From the NCBI GenBank assembly GCA_039815365.1, contig JBCBZK010000031.1:1-30125 (forward strand): 30,125 nt of DNA. Reading direction: 5' to 3'. The DNA is from CALBPI01 sp039815365. Its GTDB lineage: Bacteria; Pseudomonadota; Gammaproteobacteria; Steroidobacterales; Woeseiaceae. Positions 1-7,721 of this stretch are shown here, in pieces. The position numbers and the translations under genes were made by a program. Position 1 is the stretch's first letter; each line of letters starts with the position of its first letter. The notes beneath the pieces are model-generated. The model made no database searches. It had not been told where the DNA came from and worked only from the letters and a program-made list of their open reading frames with translations.

Positions 1-43
1 GTAACGGGCCGCCTCAACACAGAAGTCCTGACCTCCCTTGCGG

Positions 44-655
44 CTAGTGGGAGCCTTGTGCTGAAAAATTCGCAATGACCGGTTCAACAAGCGCATTGAT
101 GAGCTTGTTCATCGAGTACGCCCCGCCAAGATAAAGGTTGCCGGTAACCGCCAGAATACAAATACCGTGAACACCACTCCACAGTGCGGTCGCGGTATGC
201 GTCACCTCACTAGGCACGCGCCCAGTATCAAGCTCCCGCAGATTGTCCGCAACCATAGCAAACATTGCGTCGCGCCGATGCCGCACCACGGCGAGGTTGT
301 GTGCCACTGTTGGTATTGGTCGTTCGAACACCAGACGCCATCGATTCGGATGGTCTGACGCGTACTCGACATAGGCATTCGCCATCGCATGGATTCGCGA
401 CTCAGGCTTGCGCTTCTTCTTTGCTGCCGCCTCAATCAGCGTGCCCATCTCCTCCAGAGTAGCTGCGTTCACATGCGCGACCAGATCGTCGAAGTTCTCG
501 AAGATGTGGTAGAGCGTGCCGACCGTGTAGCCAATGCCTTTCGCGACTTTACGGGCCGTGAGCTGTGCGCCGCCCTCGGATTCGACCAGTTTGGACGCAA
601 AATCGATCGCCATTTGGCGCTGCTCTTCCCTGCTATGGTCACTGCGACGCCCCAT
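44..655 (-). CDS. TetR/AcrR-family transcriptional repressor
   Basis: The predicted protein has 203 residues, the usual size for TetR regulators. Residues about 33-58 form the TetR-type helix-turn-helix (TARKVAKGIGYTVGTLYHIF, with the characteristic GTLYHIF recognition helix). The remaining helical part would be the ligand-binding and dimerisation domain; the segment NRWRLVFERP near residue 103 is typical of one TetR subgroup. The ATG at 655 is preceded on the minus strand by GGACGGAAA, a plausible ribosome site. The gene is divergent from the VIT/VWA gene, and the 139-bp spacer holds three palindromes with consensus TTGAAC-N3-GTTCAA, so it very probably represses itself and its neighbour. 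The inducing ligand cannot be told from sequence. Family assignment is certain; the target is inference from the operators. Confidence 0.9.
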   Translation of the reverse strand: MGRRSDHSREEQRQMAIDFASKLVESEGGAQLTARKVAKGIGYTVGTLYHIFENFDDLVAHVNAATLEEMGTLIEAAAKKKRKPESRIHAMANAYVEYASDHPNRWRLVFERPIPTVAHNLAVVRHRRDAMFAMVADNLRELDTGRVPSEVTHTATALWSGVHGICILAVTGNLYLGGAYSMNKLINALVEPVIANFSAQGSH

Positions 656-698
656 TTTCCGTCCTGAATCAACTACTAACCAACATCATGATAACAAA

Positions 699-780
699 TA
701 TTGAACATTGTTCAATAATGCGGTATAAATTGAACGTCGTTCATTTAATTCCTCGCAATTGAATTGAACGCTGTTTAATA
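699..780. promoter_or_regulatory. Three-site TetR-type operator array
   Basis: Three palindromes share the pattern TTGAAC-N3-GTTCAA. Site 1 (699-717) is a perfect 9-bp inverted repeat around T708. Site 2 (728-746, centre 737) has one mismatch. Site 3 (762-780, centre 771) is TTGAACG-C-TGTTTAA with small deviations. Centres are 29 and 34 bp apart. Site 1 contains the -35 hexamer of the plus-strand promoter, site 2 covers its predicted start point, and site 3 ends just before the ribosome site. This arrangement would block plus-strand transcription tightly. Binding by the adjacent TetR protein is inferred. Confidence 0.82.
701..729 (+). promoter_or_regulatory. Promoter of the VIT/VWA gene
   Basis: TTGAAC (701-706) and TATAAA (724-729) are separated by exactly 17 bp, a good sigma-70 match. 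The predicted transcription start lies near 736, inside the second operator. The -35 box is itself the left half of operator 1, so repressor and RNA polymerase would compete for it. Confidence 0.75.
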
Positions 781-794
781 AAGGAGCATTTCAG

Positions 795-2840
795 ATGCGT
801 AAACTGTTCTTGATTTGCACGCTGATCGTTTCAGCATGCCTCACCGCGACGAGCCCCGCTCTCGCCGCAGGATTGTTGACCCCAGTAGGATCGAACACAC
901 CGCTGGCAATTCGCGACCACTCAGTGAATGTGATTGTAGAAGATGGCTATGTCGTCACTGAAGTCGATCAGGTCTTCATCAATACAGGCTCGAACGACGT
1001 AGAAGCACACTATACTTTCCCGGTTCCCAAACACGCAGCGGTCAGCGAATTCACCTACTGGATCGACGGCGCGCCTGTGCATGGCGAGGTACTCGAGAAA
1101 GCGCGTGCCACCGCACTCTACGAATCTGAGAAAGCGGCGGGGCGCGAAGCCGCCATTGCCGAAAAAGACGCCTACCGGACGTTCGATGTGCGTGTGACAC
1201 CGGTGCGCGCGGGTCAGGACACTCGCGTGCGGCTTGTGTATCTGCAAAGCGCTCCGGTTGACACGGGTATCGGTCGTTATCTGTATCCGCTCGAAGACGG
1301 CGGCGTCGACGAACAACGTAACGCCTTTTGGGAAGTGCGCGACACTGTGAAGGGGCAATTTAATTTCAATTTCGAGATTAAGTCGTCCTACCCGATCGAT
1401 GCCGTGCGCGTCCCCGGTCGGGGTCAAAACATCGCGAATAAGATTGCAGACGGACACTGGCGCGTAGACTTAACGACGGCCGCAGGACCGGCAGCCGGTT
1501 TCGACGATCAGATCGCGCAGATCGAATCGGGCGAAGCGGCGACACCGGTTGCAACCCAGGTGACACGTCTGGATAAAGACATTGTGATCTATTGGCGACA
1601 TCAACCCGGCCTGCCTGGCTCGGTCGACCTCGTTGCGCATAAGAACGCTGGTGATAACACAGGCACATTCATGTTGACCGTGACGCCAGGCGATGACCTT
1701 CCGGTGATCGAGCAAGGTCGGGACTGGGTCTTCGTGCTGGATGTATCAGGCTCTATGCAAGGCAAGTTCGCAACGCTCGCTGATGGTGTCCAAAAATCGC
1801 TCGGCACGCTCAATGCACAAGATCGATTCAAGATTTTCACGTTCTCGGGCAATGCCAAAGAACTCACGCAGGGTTTCCATACGGCGACGGAAGATCAGAT
1901 CCGGCACTACGTTGATGTCGTTGGACGATTAGCATCGGGCGGCGGCACGAACTTACATGCGGGTTTGTCTGCCGGTCTTAACGGTCTGGACAGCGATCGC
2001 ACTTCTGCGATCGCGTTGATTACTGATGGTGTTGCGAATGTGGGTAACACCAAGAAGAAGGCGTTCCTGAAACTGCTGAAAACGCACGACGTCAGATTGT
2101 TTACGTTTATTCTTGGCAACAGCGCCAACCAACCATTACTCGAGGCGATGACCGAAGTCTCCAACGGCATTGCGATGAACACATCAAACAGCGACGACAT
2201 CAGCGGCCAATTGATGCAGGCGGTCGGCAAGGTTCGTCACGCGGCGCTGAACAACGTCACGCTGAGCATCGATGGCGTGCGTGTCAGCGACTTAACGCCG
2301 ACAAAAATTGGCTCTCTCTACCATGGAGAACAGTTGAGCGTACTCGGTCACTACCGTAAATCCGGAACGGCAAGAGTGGAGCTGTCCGGCACAGTCCAGG
2401 GCCAACCGGTCATCTATCGCACCGCGTTCGATTTCCCGGATGCTGCTAACACAAACCCGGAGCTCGAGCGTCTGTGGGCGTATGCGACGATCGAGAACAT
2501 GCAACAGCAACTCGATTACTTCGGTGATGACGATGGCACGATCGGCGCGATGACAGATTTAGCCGTCGACTATGGACTGGTCACAGATCACACATCGATG
2601 ATTGTGGTTCGCGACGAAGTCTTTGAGGCCAATCAAATCGATCGACGCAACCGTGATCGCACCCAGCAGGACCGCCTGGCACGCGAGGCACGCCGTCAAC
2701 AAGCTCCCGTTGATCGACGCGCTGACAAGGCGCAGCCAATGTATTCCAGCAATCGTCCTTCAACAGGCGGTGGTGGCGGTTCATTCGGTCTGTGGATGCT
2801 GGTACTGCTCGCCGGCAGTCGTTTATTGCGCCAACGCTAA
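795..2840 (+). CDS. Secreted VIT/VWA-domain protein with GlyGly-CTERM signal
   Basis: The protein has 681 residues with an N-terminal signal peptide (cleavage probably after ALAA, residue 25). A VIT (inter-alpha-trypsin inhibitor N-terminal) domain spans about 27-155. A von Willebrand A domain follows at about 310-480 with a complete MIDAS: D316-x-S318-x-S320, T385 and D411. The C-terminus has five glycines (658-662), a short hydrophobic stretch (664-674) and a basic tail RLLRQR, which is the GlyGly-CTERM layout processed by rhombosortases. It is therefore expected to be exported and re-anchored or released at the outer surface. It resembles the marine proteobacterial sortase-target VIT/VWA family, but the tail is not LPXTG-like. 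The start is supported by AAGGAG at 781-786. It is divergent from the TetR gene. The ligand of the VWA domain is unknown. Confidence 0.9.
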   Translation: MRKLFLICTLIVSACLTATSPALAAGLLTPVGSNTPLAIRDHSVNVIVEDGYVVTEVDQVFINTGSNDVEAHYTFPVPKHAAVSEFTYWIDGAPVHGEVLEKARATALYESEKAAGREAAIAEKDAYRTFDVRVTPVRAGQDTRVRLVYLQSAPVDTGIGRYLYPLEDGGVDEQRNAFWEVRDTVKGQFNFNFEIKSSYPIDAVRVPGRGQNIANKIADGHWRVDLTTAAGPAAGFDDQIAQIESGEAATPVATQVTRLDKDIVIYWRHQPGLPGSVDLVAHKNAGDNTGTFMLTVTPGDDLPVIEQGRDWVFVLDVSGSMQGKFATLADGVQKSLGTLNAQDRFKIFTFSGNAKELTQGFHTATEDQIRHYVDVVGRLASGGGTNLHAGLSAGLNGLDSDRTSAIALITDGVANVGNTKKKAFLKLLKTHDVRLFTFILGNSANQPLLEAMTEVSNGIAMNTSNSDDISGQLMQAVGKVRHAALNNVTLSIDGVRVSDLTPTKIGSLYHGEQLSVLGHYRKSGTARVELSGTVQGQPVIYRTAFDFPDAANTNPELERLWAYATIENMQQQLDYFGDDDGTIGAMTDLAVDYGLVTDHTSMIVVRDEVFEANQIDRRNRDRTQQDRLAREARRQQAPVDRRADKAQPMYSSNRPSTGGGGGSFGLWMLVLLAGSRLLRQR

Positions 2841-2852
2841 AGACGGCGGCCA

Positions 2853-3830
2853 TCAGTCAGCACGAGCTGGCTGGTGGTCGTCATGGCTCACGTGACTGTG
2901 ATTCGCTATCACGTTGGCTTGTGGCGCTGTCATGGTTGTCAGCGCCGCAAGCTCGTCGCGTTCCGGTAAATCCTGCGGCAATACGAAATCTGATGCCAGA
3001 CCCACGCGCGCCATAAGACGCAGGGTCCACCAACCCGGGTCCCACTGACCTGCTTCAAGTCCAAGGCGCGCCGACCCGGGAAACGCATGATGATTGTTGT
3101 GCCAGCACTCACCCATTGTCAGCAACGATGTCCACGGAACGTTGTGCCCTTGAACGGCCGCCTCATCGACATGCCAATGCCGTTGGCCGTGATTGTGTGC
3201 GAAGTATCCGACCAGCCAATGCCCGAGTACCGACACGCTGACCCGTGCGCCAATACCCCAACACACCCATCCCCATCCGCCGATAGCGAAGAACAGCACG
3301 GCCCACGGCAGTTGCTGCAACATCCATGTGCGTTCCATCCAATAGTAAACGCGGTCGTCAGCGATCACCGGCTCCGGATCGATGTCCGGTGGCTCAGACA
3401 TCGCAACCGAACACAACATCTGCCACCAGGCATCACGCCACCATTCGCTACCATGTGAAAAGTAGTCATGACACTCAGCCTGACGCTGTGCCCAGTCGCG
3501 CAAATCGTGGGTACGCAGCATGCCTAAGGGCCCGGCGATGCCGACAAGCACGCCTAAGTGCACCATGGCGTACTCCAACCACCGTGGGCACTGATAACTG
3601 CGATGGATGAAACGTCGGTGCATGCCAAGCGAGTGACCAAAAAGCAACGTGACGGCGGTGCTGAAAACGAACACGAACACCGCACTGATTGACGCAGTCA
3701 ACGCCGCACCTACGGTACCCAGCAGCAACATGCCACCAACCCAAAACAATTTGATTGGGTCGATGTACACGCGCGCCGCTGTCGCTGAGGCACGGTTGTC
3801 GGCAATACGATTGTTTTCGTAGCGGCTCAT
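2853..3830 (-). CDS. Acyl desaturase, membrane di-iron type
   Basis: The 325-residue membrane protein has the histidine pattern of the acyl-CoA/acyl-lipid desaturase superfamily. Box 1 is H66-SLGM-H71 followed by H76, and box 3 is W243-H244-NN-H247-H248. An extra histidine cluster (H204, H212, H214) matches the additional ligands of stearoyl-CoA-type desaturases. The expected second box is not the usual HRxHH; instead H108, H121 and H126 occur in THDLRDWAQRQ and CHDYFSH. Hydrophobic segments near 28-65, 88-103 and 172-210 fit an inner-membrane enzyme. It introduces a double bond into a fatty acyl chain; substrate and position are unknown. Its start overlaps the stop of the upstream SRPBCC gene by 4 nt (ATGA), so the two are translationally coupled. 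It converges on the VWA gene with 12 bp between stops. Confidence 0.87.
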   Translation of the reverse strand: MSRYENNRIADNRASATAARVYIDPIKLFWVGGMLLLGTVGAALTASISAVFVFVFSTAVTLLFGHSLGMHRRFIHRSYQCPRWLEYAMVHLGVLVGIAGPLGMLRTHDLRDWAQRQAECHDYFSHGSEWWRDAWWQMLCSVAMSEPPDIDPEPVIADDRVYYWMERTWMLQQLPWAVLFFAIGGWGWVCWGIGARVSVSVLGHWLVGYFAHNHGQRHWHVDEAAVQGHNVPWTSLLTMGECWHNNHHAFPGSARLGLEAGQWDPGWWTLRLMARVGLASDFVLPQDLPERDELAALTTMTAPQANVIANHSHVSHDDHQPARAD

Positions 3831-4819
3831 AGCAGGTGCTCCCGAATCATGACTTCATCAATCAGAAAATCTGCCATTTGGCGCATCGCGGTGCGCTGCA
3901 ATGGACCGAAATACCAGGCGGGATCCAACTTGCGCTCGTAGTGAATCGTTAACGTCACTTCTGTGCCGCCGGAAGCCGTCGGTTGCAGATCAATTTGCGT
4001 TGCGATCGGCGTCACGTAGCTTGCAAAAAAGCTTGTGTCACTGATGAAGCGCGTGCGAATTCGGTGCGGTGATACCTCGGTAATCTCCAGCGCCATCTCA
4101 CCTTCGTGGGTGTTGGTGACAAACCAGCGGTGATAACGCGTATGAATTCGGTGGACATCACCTACCTGCAAGGACCCCGCGATAATCTCAACGGGCATGG
4201 GGAACACAGAAATCAACCAACCGCGTGAGCGCCGGAGCTCCATCGGTTTGACCAGATTCCTGTGTACATCTTCTGCGCTGATTGCCGTGACGGTTGTCGC
4301 GCTGACTGACTCGAAACGCTCAAGCGACAAACTCGGCGTTGTGCCTTCAAGCGCTGTCGCGAAGATGAGCAAAGGCAGCACGGTACCGCGCAGTTTTCGG
4401 TCGCGTTTCTCTTCGGCGCTTTTTGCCCAGGCGCCAATCGCGTAAGCCAACGAGACGAACATCACGTAGATTGGGATGAACATGACAACGCAGACGAAAC
4501 CCTCAAACAGAATGATCGAGCTTGCCAGGAAAATCATCATCGCAATGGTCAGGTGTCGCCCGTAGTCGGCAGCGACAGACGTTGTTGGTTCATGCGAACG
4601 GAACCACACGAGCAACATCGAAATCGCGTAAGGCACGCCGACATAAAGCAAGGCGCTGTAGTGAAACTCATAGTGCATCAATGCCCGAATGACGAGCGAT
4701 GCCACGCCAATCAGCAACAAATAGAGCGTTTGGTGGATTCGATCCTCCCCGTAACGTGCGATCAATAGCGCCCAACGTGCCTTCATACGCATCACCCTCA
4801 TCGGTTGCTCAATACTCAT
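3827..4819 (-). CDS. Membrane protein with C-terminal SRPBCC (START-like) domain
   Basis: The 330-residue protein has an N-terminal half with about four hydrophobic segments (near residues 28-48, 56-72, 88-108, 112-132) and another near 147-158. The C-terminal half (about 170-330) has the alternating strands and final long helix expected of the SRPBCC/polyketide-cyclase fold, a family that binds hydrophobic ligands. Residues such as GDVHRIHTRYHRW and GGTEVTLTIHYER lie where SRPBCC strands normally are. It shares a 4-nt ATGA overlap with the downstream desaturase gene, so a role in presenting or sensing a lipid for desaturation is possible but only inferred. The start at 4819 has in-frame alternatives at codons 7 and 10. 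No exact function is recognised. Confidence 0.65.
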   Translation of the reverse strand: MSIEQPMRVMRMKARWALLIARYGEDRIHQTLYLLLIGVASLVIRALMHYEFHYSALLYVGVPYAISMLLVWFRSHEPTTSVAADYGRHLTIAMMIFLASSIILFEGFVCVVMFIPIYVMFVSLAYAIGAWAKSAEEKRDRKLRGTVLPLLIFATALEGTTPSLSLERFESVSATTVTAISAEDVHRNLVKPMELRRSRGWLISVFPMPVEIIAGSLQVGDVHRIHTRYHRWFVTNTHEGEMALEITEVSPHRIRTRFISDTSFFASYVTPIATQIDLQPTASGGTEVTLTIHYERKLDPAWYFGPLQRTAMRQMADFLIDEVMIREHLL

Positions 4820-4836
4820 GAGCCTGAGACAATGTA

Positions 4837-4870
4837 ACTATATCGTTAATTAACTAATTAGTTATATAGT
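4837..4870. promoter_or_regulatory. Palindromic divergent operator/promoter of the ArsR locus
   Basis: The 57-bp spacer between two divergent genes is very AT-rich and contains nested symmetry. TAACTAATTAGTTA (4851-4864) is a perfect 14-bp palindrome, GTTAATTAAC (4845-4854) is a perfect 10-bp palindrome, and ACTATAT (4837-4843) pairs with ATATAGT (4864-4870). ArsR-family proteins typically bind such AT-rich 12-2-12-like palindromes in their own promoter, so this is the likely binding site of the adjacent ArsR protein, controlling both directions. No clear Shine-Dalgarno precedes the ArsR ATG at 4877. Confidence 0.65.
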
Positions 4871-4876
4871 GAACTT

Positions 4877-5245
4877 ATGGATTCTGTATTTCAAGCACTT
4901 TCTTCAACACCGCGAAGACGCATGTTGGCGTATTTGTCGAAGGCAACGCTGACCGCGGGCGAGATTGCCGACAAGTTTGAGATTAGTAAGCCTGCGATCT
5001 CAAAGCATTTAAGCGTGCTGGAGAACGCAGGTTTGATCAGCAGCGAAAAGCGTGGCTTGCACGTGCACTACTCGCTGAATCGCGACAACCTGTTCACTGG
5101 CATGAATGATTTTCTCGTGAATTTTTGCCCTGAAGGCCGTCCGCTGAAACTCGAGAGCGCTGAGATCGCCAAGCGCCAGGGTGACGCCAACGAATCAACC
5201 AGCGCAGAAATCGACAATGCTGCAACGACCCCTGCGGGTAAGTGA
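4877..5245 (+). CDS. ArsR-family winged-helix regulator
   Basis: The 122-residue protein has the short ArsR/SmtB winged-helix architecture. Residues about 8-30 (LSSTPRRRMLAYL, then LTAGEIADKF) lead into the recognition helix ISKPAISKHLSVLENAGLIS at about 35-55 and a wing (EKRGLHVHYSLN). There is no CxC metal-binding motif in the DNA-reading helix; the only cysteine is in a C-terminal FCPEG segment, so it is probably not a classical arsenic or zinc sensor and is closer to SdpR-like members. The C-terminal tail from about residue 95 looks disordered. It is divergent from the SRPBCC/desaturase pair across a palindromic 57-bp spacer and overlaps the following hydrolase gene by 29 nt if the ATG start there is used. 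ArsR proteins often sit beside SRPBCC genes, in line with this context. Confidence 0.85.
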   Translation: MDSVFQALSSTPRRRMLAYLSKATLTAGEIADKFEISKPAISKHLSVLENAGLISSEKRGLHVHYSLNRDNLFTGMNDFLVNFCPEGRPLKLESAEIAKRQGDANESTSAEIDNAATTPAGK

Positions 5246-6371
5246 CCGGCCATGGCGTGCCGCGTTATGGCGGTTGGTATTCTTATTCTCGCTAGTCACA
5301 AGTAGCGGCTGTACTTCGATACTTGCTCGAAAAATTGTCGACGCACCACACGCAAAAGTCACGCCTCGCGTCGCAGCATTTCGACGCGATGCGAGTGACG
5401 CTCTCAAAGCTCAGGTGCGCATGACGAGTAGCGATCCTGCGTTGGCCTATTGGTGGGTTCCGTCAAACCCGTTCGCCCTAGGTGTGACGATGTCCGCTGT
5501 TAAAAAAGAACGTGACGGATTGCATAGCGCCAACTTCTTTTTTACATGGAAGCCGACAGATCGCGAATCTCATCCGCAAAGCCCGCTTGGGACGGTTGTT
5601 GTTTTACATGGTTACGGTACGAACAAGGAACTGATGGCGCCGTATGCTGCCTTGTTTGCCGATGCCGGGTTCAACGTGCTGCTCGTCGACCTACCCGGGC
5701 ATGGCCAGTCTGGCGGAGATTTCGTCACGTTTGGCGTGCGCGAAGCTGTTGCTATCAATCACTTACCTCAGCAATTGGACCTGTCTGATATACCCTCGCC
5801 ACTGATCCTGTTTGGTACGTCACTTGGAGGGTCAACCGCAATCCGCAGCGCGGCGACAAGCGACGCGTGGGACGCCGTGATTGCATTGCACCCGTTCAAT
5901 GACCCTCTCGAAGTCATCCCAAATTTCCGGCGACAGGTACCTGCAGTATTGCGAGTGTTGCTGACAGAAAAGCGCTTGAACAACGCTCTGCAACTAGCCG
6001 AACAGCGTGCGGCGTTTCAGTTTGATGATGCCCGGCTGACAACGCAGCTGGCGGGCTATCACGTGCCCACGCTGATCATGCATAGCGAAGAGGACGAACT
6101 CATTCCTGCTGCGCAGAGTCGCGCCCTTGTAGACGCAGCGCCAGATGCGATTACATTGTTACTCACCGAAGCCGGCGGTGGCCATGTCTTGTTTCAGGCA
6201 TCCGTACTCGCGCGGTGCGAACAGTTCATGCCGTGGCTGGCGAAGCAGCTGCGGCAACCCGAACTGCCAGCTGCGTGCGACAGGATCGAGATTCCGGACG
6301 GTTTGCCAGATGTCTTTTTGCCAACACCGACGGCGGAGCCGATTGCCGTGCAATCAGACGAAACGCTCTAA
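5217..6371 (+). CDS. Alpha/beta hydrolase, probable lipoprotein
   Basis: From the ATG at 5217 the protein has 384 residues; a GTG at 5181 would add 12, but ATG 5217 fits the signal sequence better. A hydrophobic N-terminus ending in TSSGC (Cys32) suggests an exported lipoprotein, though the lipobox lacks the usual Leu at -3. The catalytic core is clear: HGYG oxyanion region at 131-134, nucleophile in G200-T-S202-L-G204, acid D293 (SEEDELIP) and H323 (GGGH). It would hydrolyse an ester or similar bond; the substrate is unknown. Translation overlaps the end of the ArsR gene, implying coupling, and the divergent desaturase suggests a lipid substrate, but that is inference. Its start has no strong ribosome site of its own. 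Confidence 0.83.
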   Translation: MLQRPLRVSDRPWRAALWRLVFLFSLVTSSGCTSILARKIVDAPHAKVTPRVAAFRRDASDALKAQVRMTSSDPALAYWWVPSNPFALGVTMSAVKKERDGLHSANFFFTWKPTDRESHPQSPLGTVVVLHGYGTNKELMAPYAALFADAGFNVLLVDLPGHGQSGGDFVTFGVREAVAINHLPQQLDLSDIPSPLILFGTSLGGSTAIRSAATSDAWDAVIALHPFNDPLEVIPNFRRQVPAVLRVLLTEKRLNNALQLAEQRAAFQFDDARLTTQLAGYHVPTLIMHSEEDELIPAAQSRALVDAAPDAITLLLTEAGGGHVLFQASVLARCEQFMPWLAKQLRQPELPAACDRIEIPDGLPDVFLPTPTAEPIAVQSDETL

Positions 6372-6440
6372 TGATATTGCGCCGAGAATTCCAGTACCCA
6401 AGTTCACGTGCTTCACAGTGCAAGCATGCATTATCACCGC

Positions 6441-6809
6441 CTAGAATGAAGAAGGGCCATATGGGCTCGTTGAGAAGCTGACGATGATGTTGGTGAGCAA
6501 AAACACGACGCTCGCCACGATCCCCGTATAAACACTCATGCCGACAATTGATGCAGGCGACGTATCTTCTTTGACGAGCCGCAACGGCGCGATCATCGTG
6601 AGTGTGGGTAGCGATATATACAGCAGCTCGCCTGGAAACCGGCCTGTGAAGTGGTCTGTGAACGGAACCTGCTGAGTCAGTACAACCACCGTTAAAGCAC
6701 AAACGGCTGCGGCGCACAGCAATGCCGAACGCCTACTAAGCCATCGGGCGAGCGAAAAGTAGGTCAGGGACAGCAGTATCATCCCAAGCGGTAATAGCAT
6801 TAGCTGCAT
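6441..6809 (-). CDS. Small four-helix membrane protein of unknown function
   Basis: The 122-residue protein is mostly hydrophobic, with likely membrane segments near residues 2-22, 28-46, 60-77 and 88-112. I recognise no family motif. The ATG at 6809 is preceded on the minus strand by GGAG with a 7-nt spacer, which supports it as a real gene. It is divergent from the HTH regulator starting near 6924-6972 across a spacer with short inverted repeats, and converges on the alpha/beta hydrolase gene. It may be a target of that regulator, which is inference from position only. Confidence 0.6.
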   Translation of the reverse strand: MQLMLLPLGMILLSLTYFSLARWLSRRSALLCAAAVCALTVVVLTQQVPFTDHFTGRFPGELLYISLPTLTMIAPLRLVKEDTSPASIVGMSVYTGIVASVVFLLTNIIVSFSTSPYGPSSF

Positions 6810-6844
6810 GTGTCGACTCCGTTAGTTCAGTCAACAGACTGCGC

Positions 6845-6907
6845 TTTAGTAGCATTTATTGCTCACTAAAACGCATTTTCGCGGAAAATAGGAACCGCGC
6901 GTATAAT
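6845..6907 (+). promoter_or_regulatory. Promoter/operator candidate for the HTH regulator
   Basis: A perfect TATAAT lies at 6902-6907. Upstream are two inverted repeats: TTTAGT (6845-6850) with ACTAAA (6865-6870), and CGCGG (6880-6884) with CCGCG (6895-6899), the second lying between the -10 box and where -35 would be. No good -35 hexamer is visible, so activator dependence or a weak promoter is possible. The predicted start near 6914 leaves almost no leader for an ATG at 6924 and favours the ATG at 6972. Confidence 0.5.
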
Positions 6908-6971
6908 TAAACGATACTTCAAGATGCGATTCGGATATGACAACCTTCCATTCAGCGCAGCAGTTCGTGAT

Positions 6972-7715
6972 ATGACCCAAACCGATGCTATTGTCAGCAG
7001 CCTGAAACGCGCCATGAAATCAGCCGGCCTCACCTATGCTGATTTGGCGACCCACTTGCACCTGAGCGAAGCGAGCATCAAGCGCATGTTCCACAAACGC
7101 AGTTTCTCGCTGCAACGGCTAGAGCGTGCCTGCGGATTGATCGGCATCGATATTGCCGAGCTCACCGCTAATGCCAATGCCACCGCGCAACGCTTGAGTA
7201 CACTGACACGCGAGCAAGAACTGACGCTGTTGGAGAAGCCGAAGCTCATTCTGATGATCTATCTGCTACTCAACCAATGGGACTATCGTCAGATCGTCTC
7301 GACGTTCGACGTCGACGCCAAAGAAGCACAAGGGCTCATCAAGGAACTCGCGAATCTCGGCATGCTGGAAATACGCCCTAATGGTGGCGTGAAACTTCTG
7401 ACTGCGAGGAACTTTCGTTGGCATCCGAAGGGACCGGTACAACGATTTTTCCGGCAAGAAGTGCACCCGGATTTCTTTCGCGATGCGTTCGACGCAGAGC
7501 AGGCGTCACTGCATTTTGTGGGGGCACGTCTGTCACAGGCGTCTTACGCCACCATCCAGCGTGACTTCGATAAACTGTTGGCGACACTAGACGATCTGGC
7601 GCGCAATGACGCCCGCCTGCCCGTCGACCAACTGGTCGGTTGTGGCGCGCTCTTGGCGATTCGCCCGTGGGAGTTTTCGGTCTTTACAAAGCTGCGGCGT
7701 CAGCAACAGCAATAA
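6972..7715 (+). CDS. XRE-like helix-turn-helix regulator
   Basis: From the ATG at 6972 the protein has 247 residues; an ATG at 6924 would add 16 that look non-conserved and leave almost no leader after the -10 box. The N-terminus (about 1-65) is a Cro/C1-type helix-turn-helix: LTYADLATHLHLSEASIKRM followed by FSLQRLERACGLIGIDIAEL. A second winged-helix-like segment (QIVSTFDVDAKEAQGLIKEL, then LGMLEIRPNGGVKLL) occupies about 110-150, and the segment FRWHPKGPVQRFF near 155 is a feature I associate with a group of proteobacterial regulators. Its ligand and targets are unknown. It is divergent from the small membrane protein and converges on trpS with only 6 bp between stops. Confidence 0.75.
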   Translation: MTQTDAIVSSLKRAMKSAGLTYADLATHLHLSEASIKRMFHKRSFSLQRLERACGLIGIDIAELTANANATAQRLSTLTREQELTLLEKPKLILMIYLLLNQWDYRQIVSTFDVDAKEAQGLIKELANLGMLEIRPNGGVKLLTARNFRWHPKGPVQRFFRQEVHPDFFRDAFDAEQASLHFVGARLSQASYATIQRDFDKLLATLDDLARNDARLPVDQLVGCGALLAIRPWEFSVFTKLRRQQQQ

Positions 7716-7721
7716 TGCCCA

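Noticed and set aside
921..1457. 178-residue minus-strand open frame
   Set aside because: Antisense shadow of the VIT domain of the surface protein.
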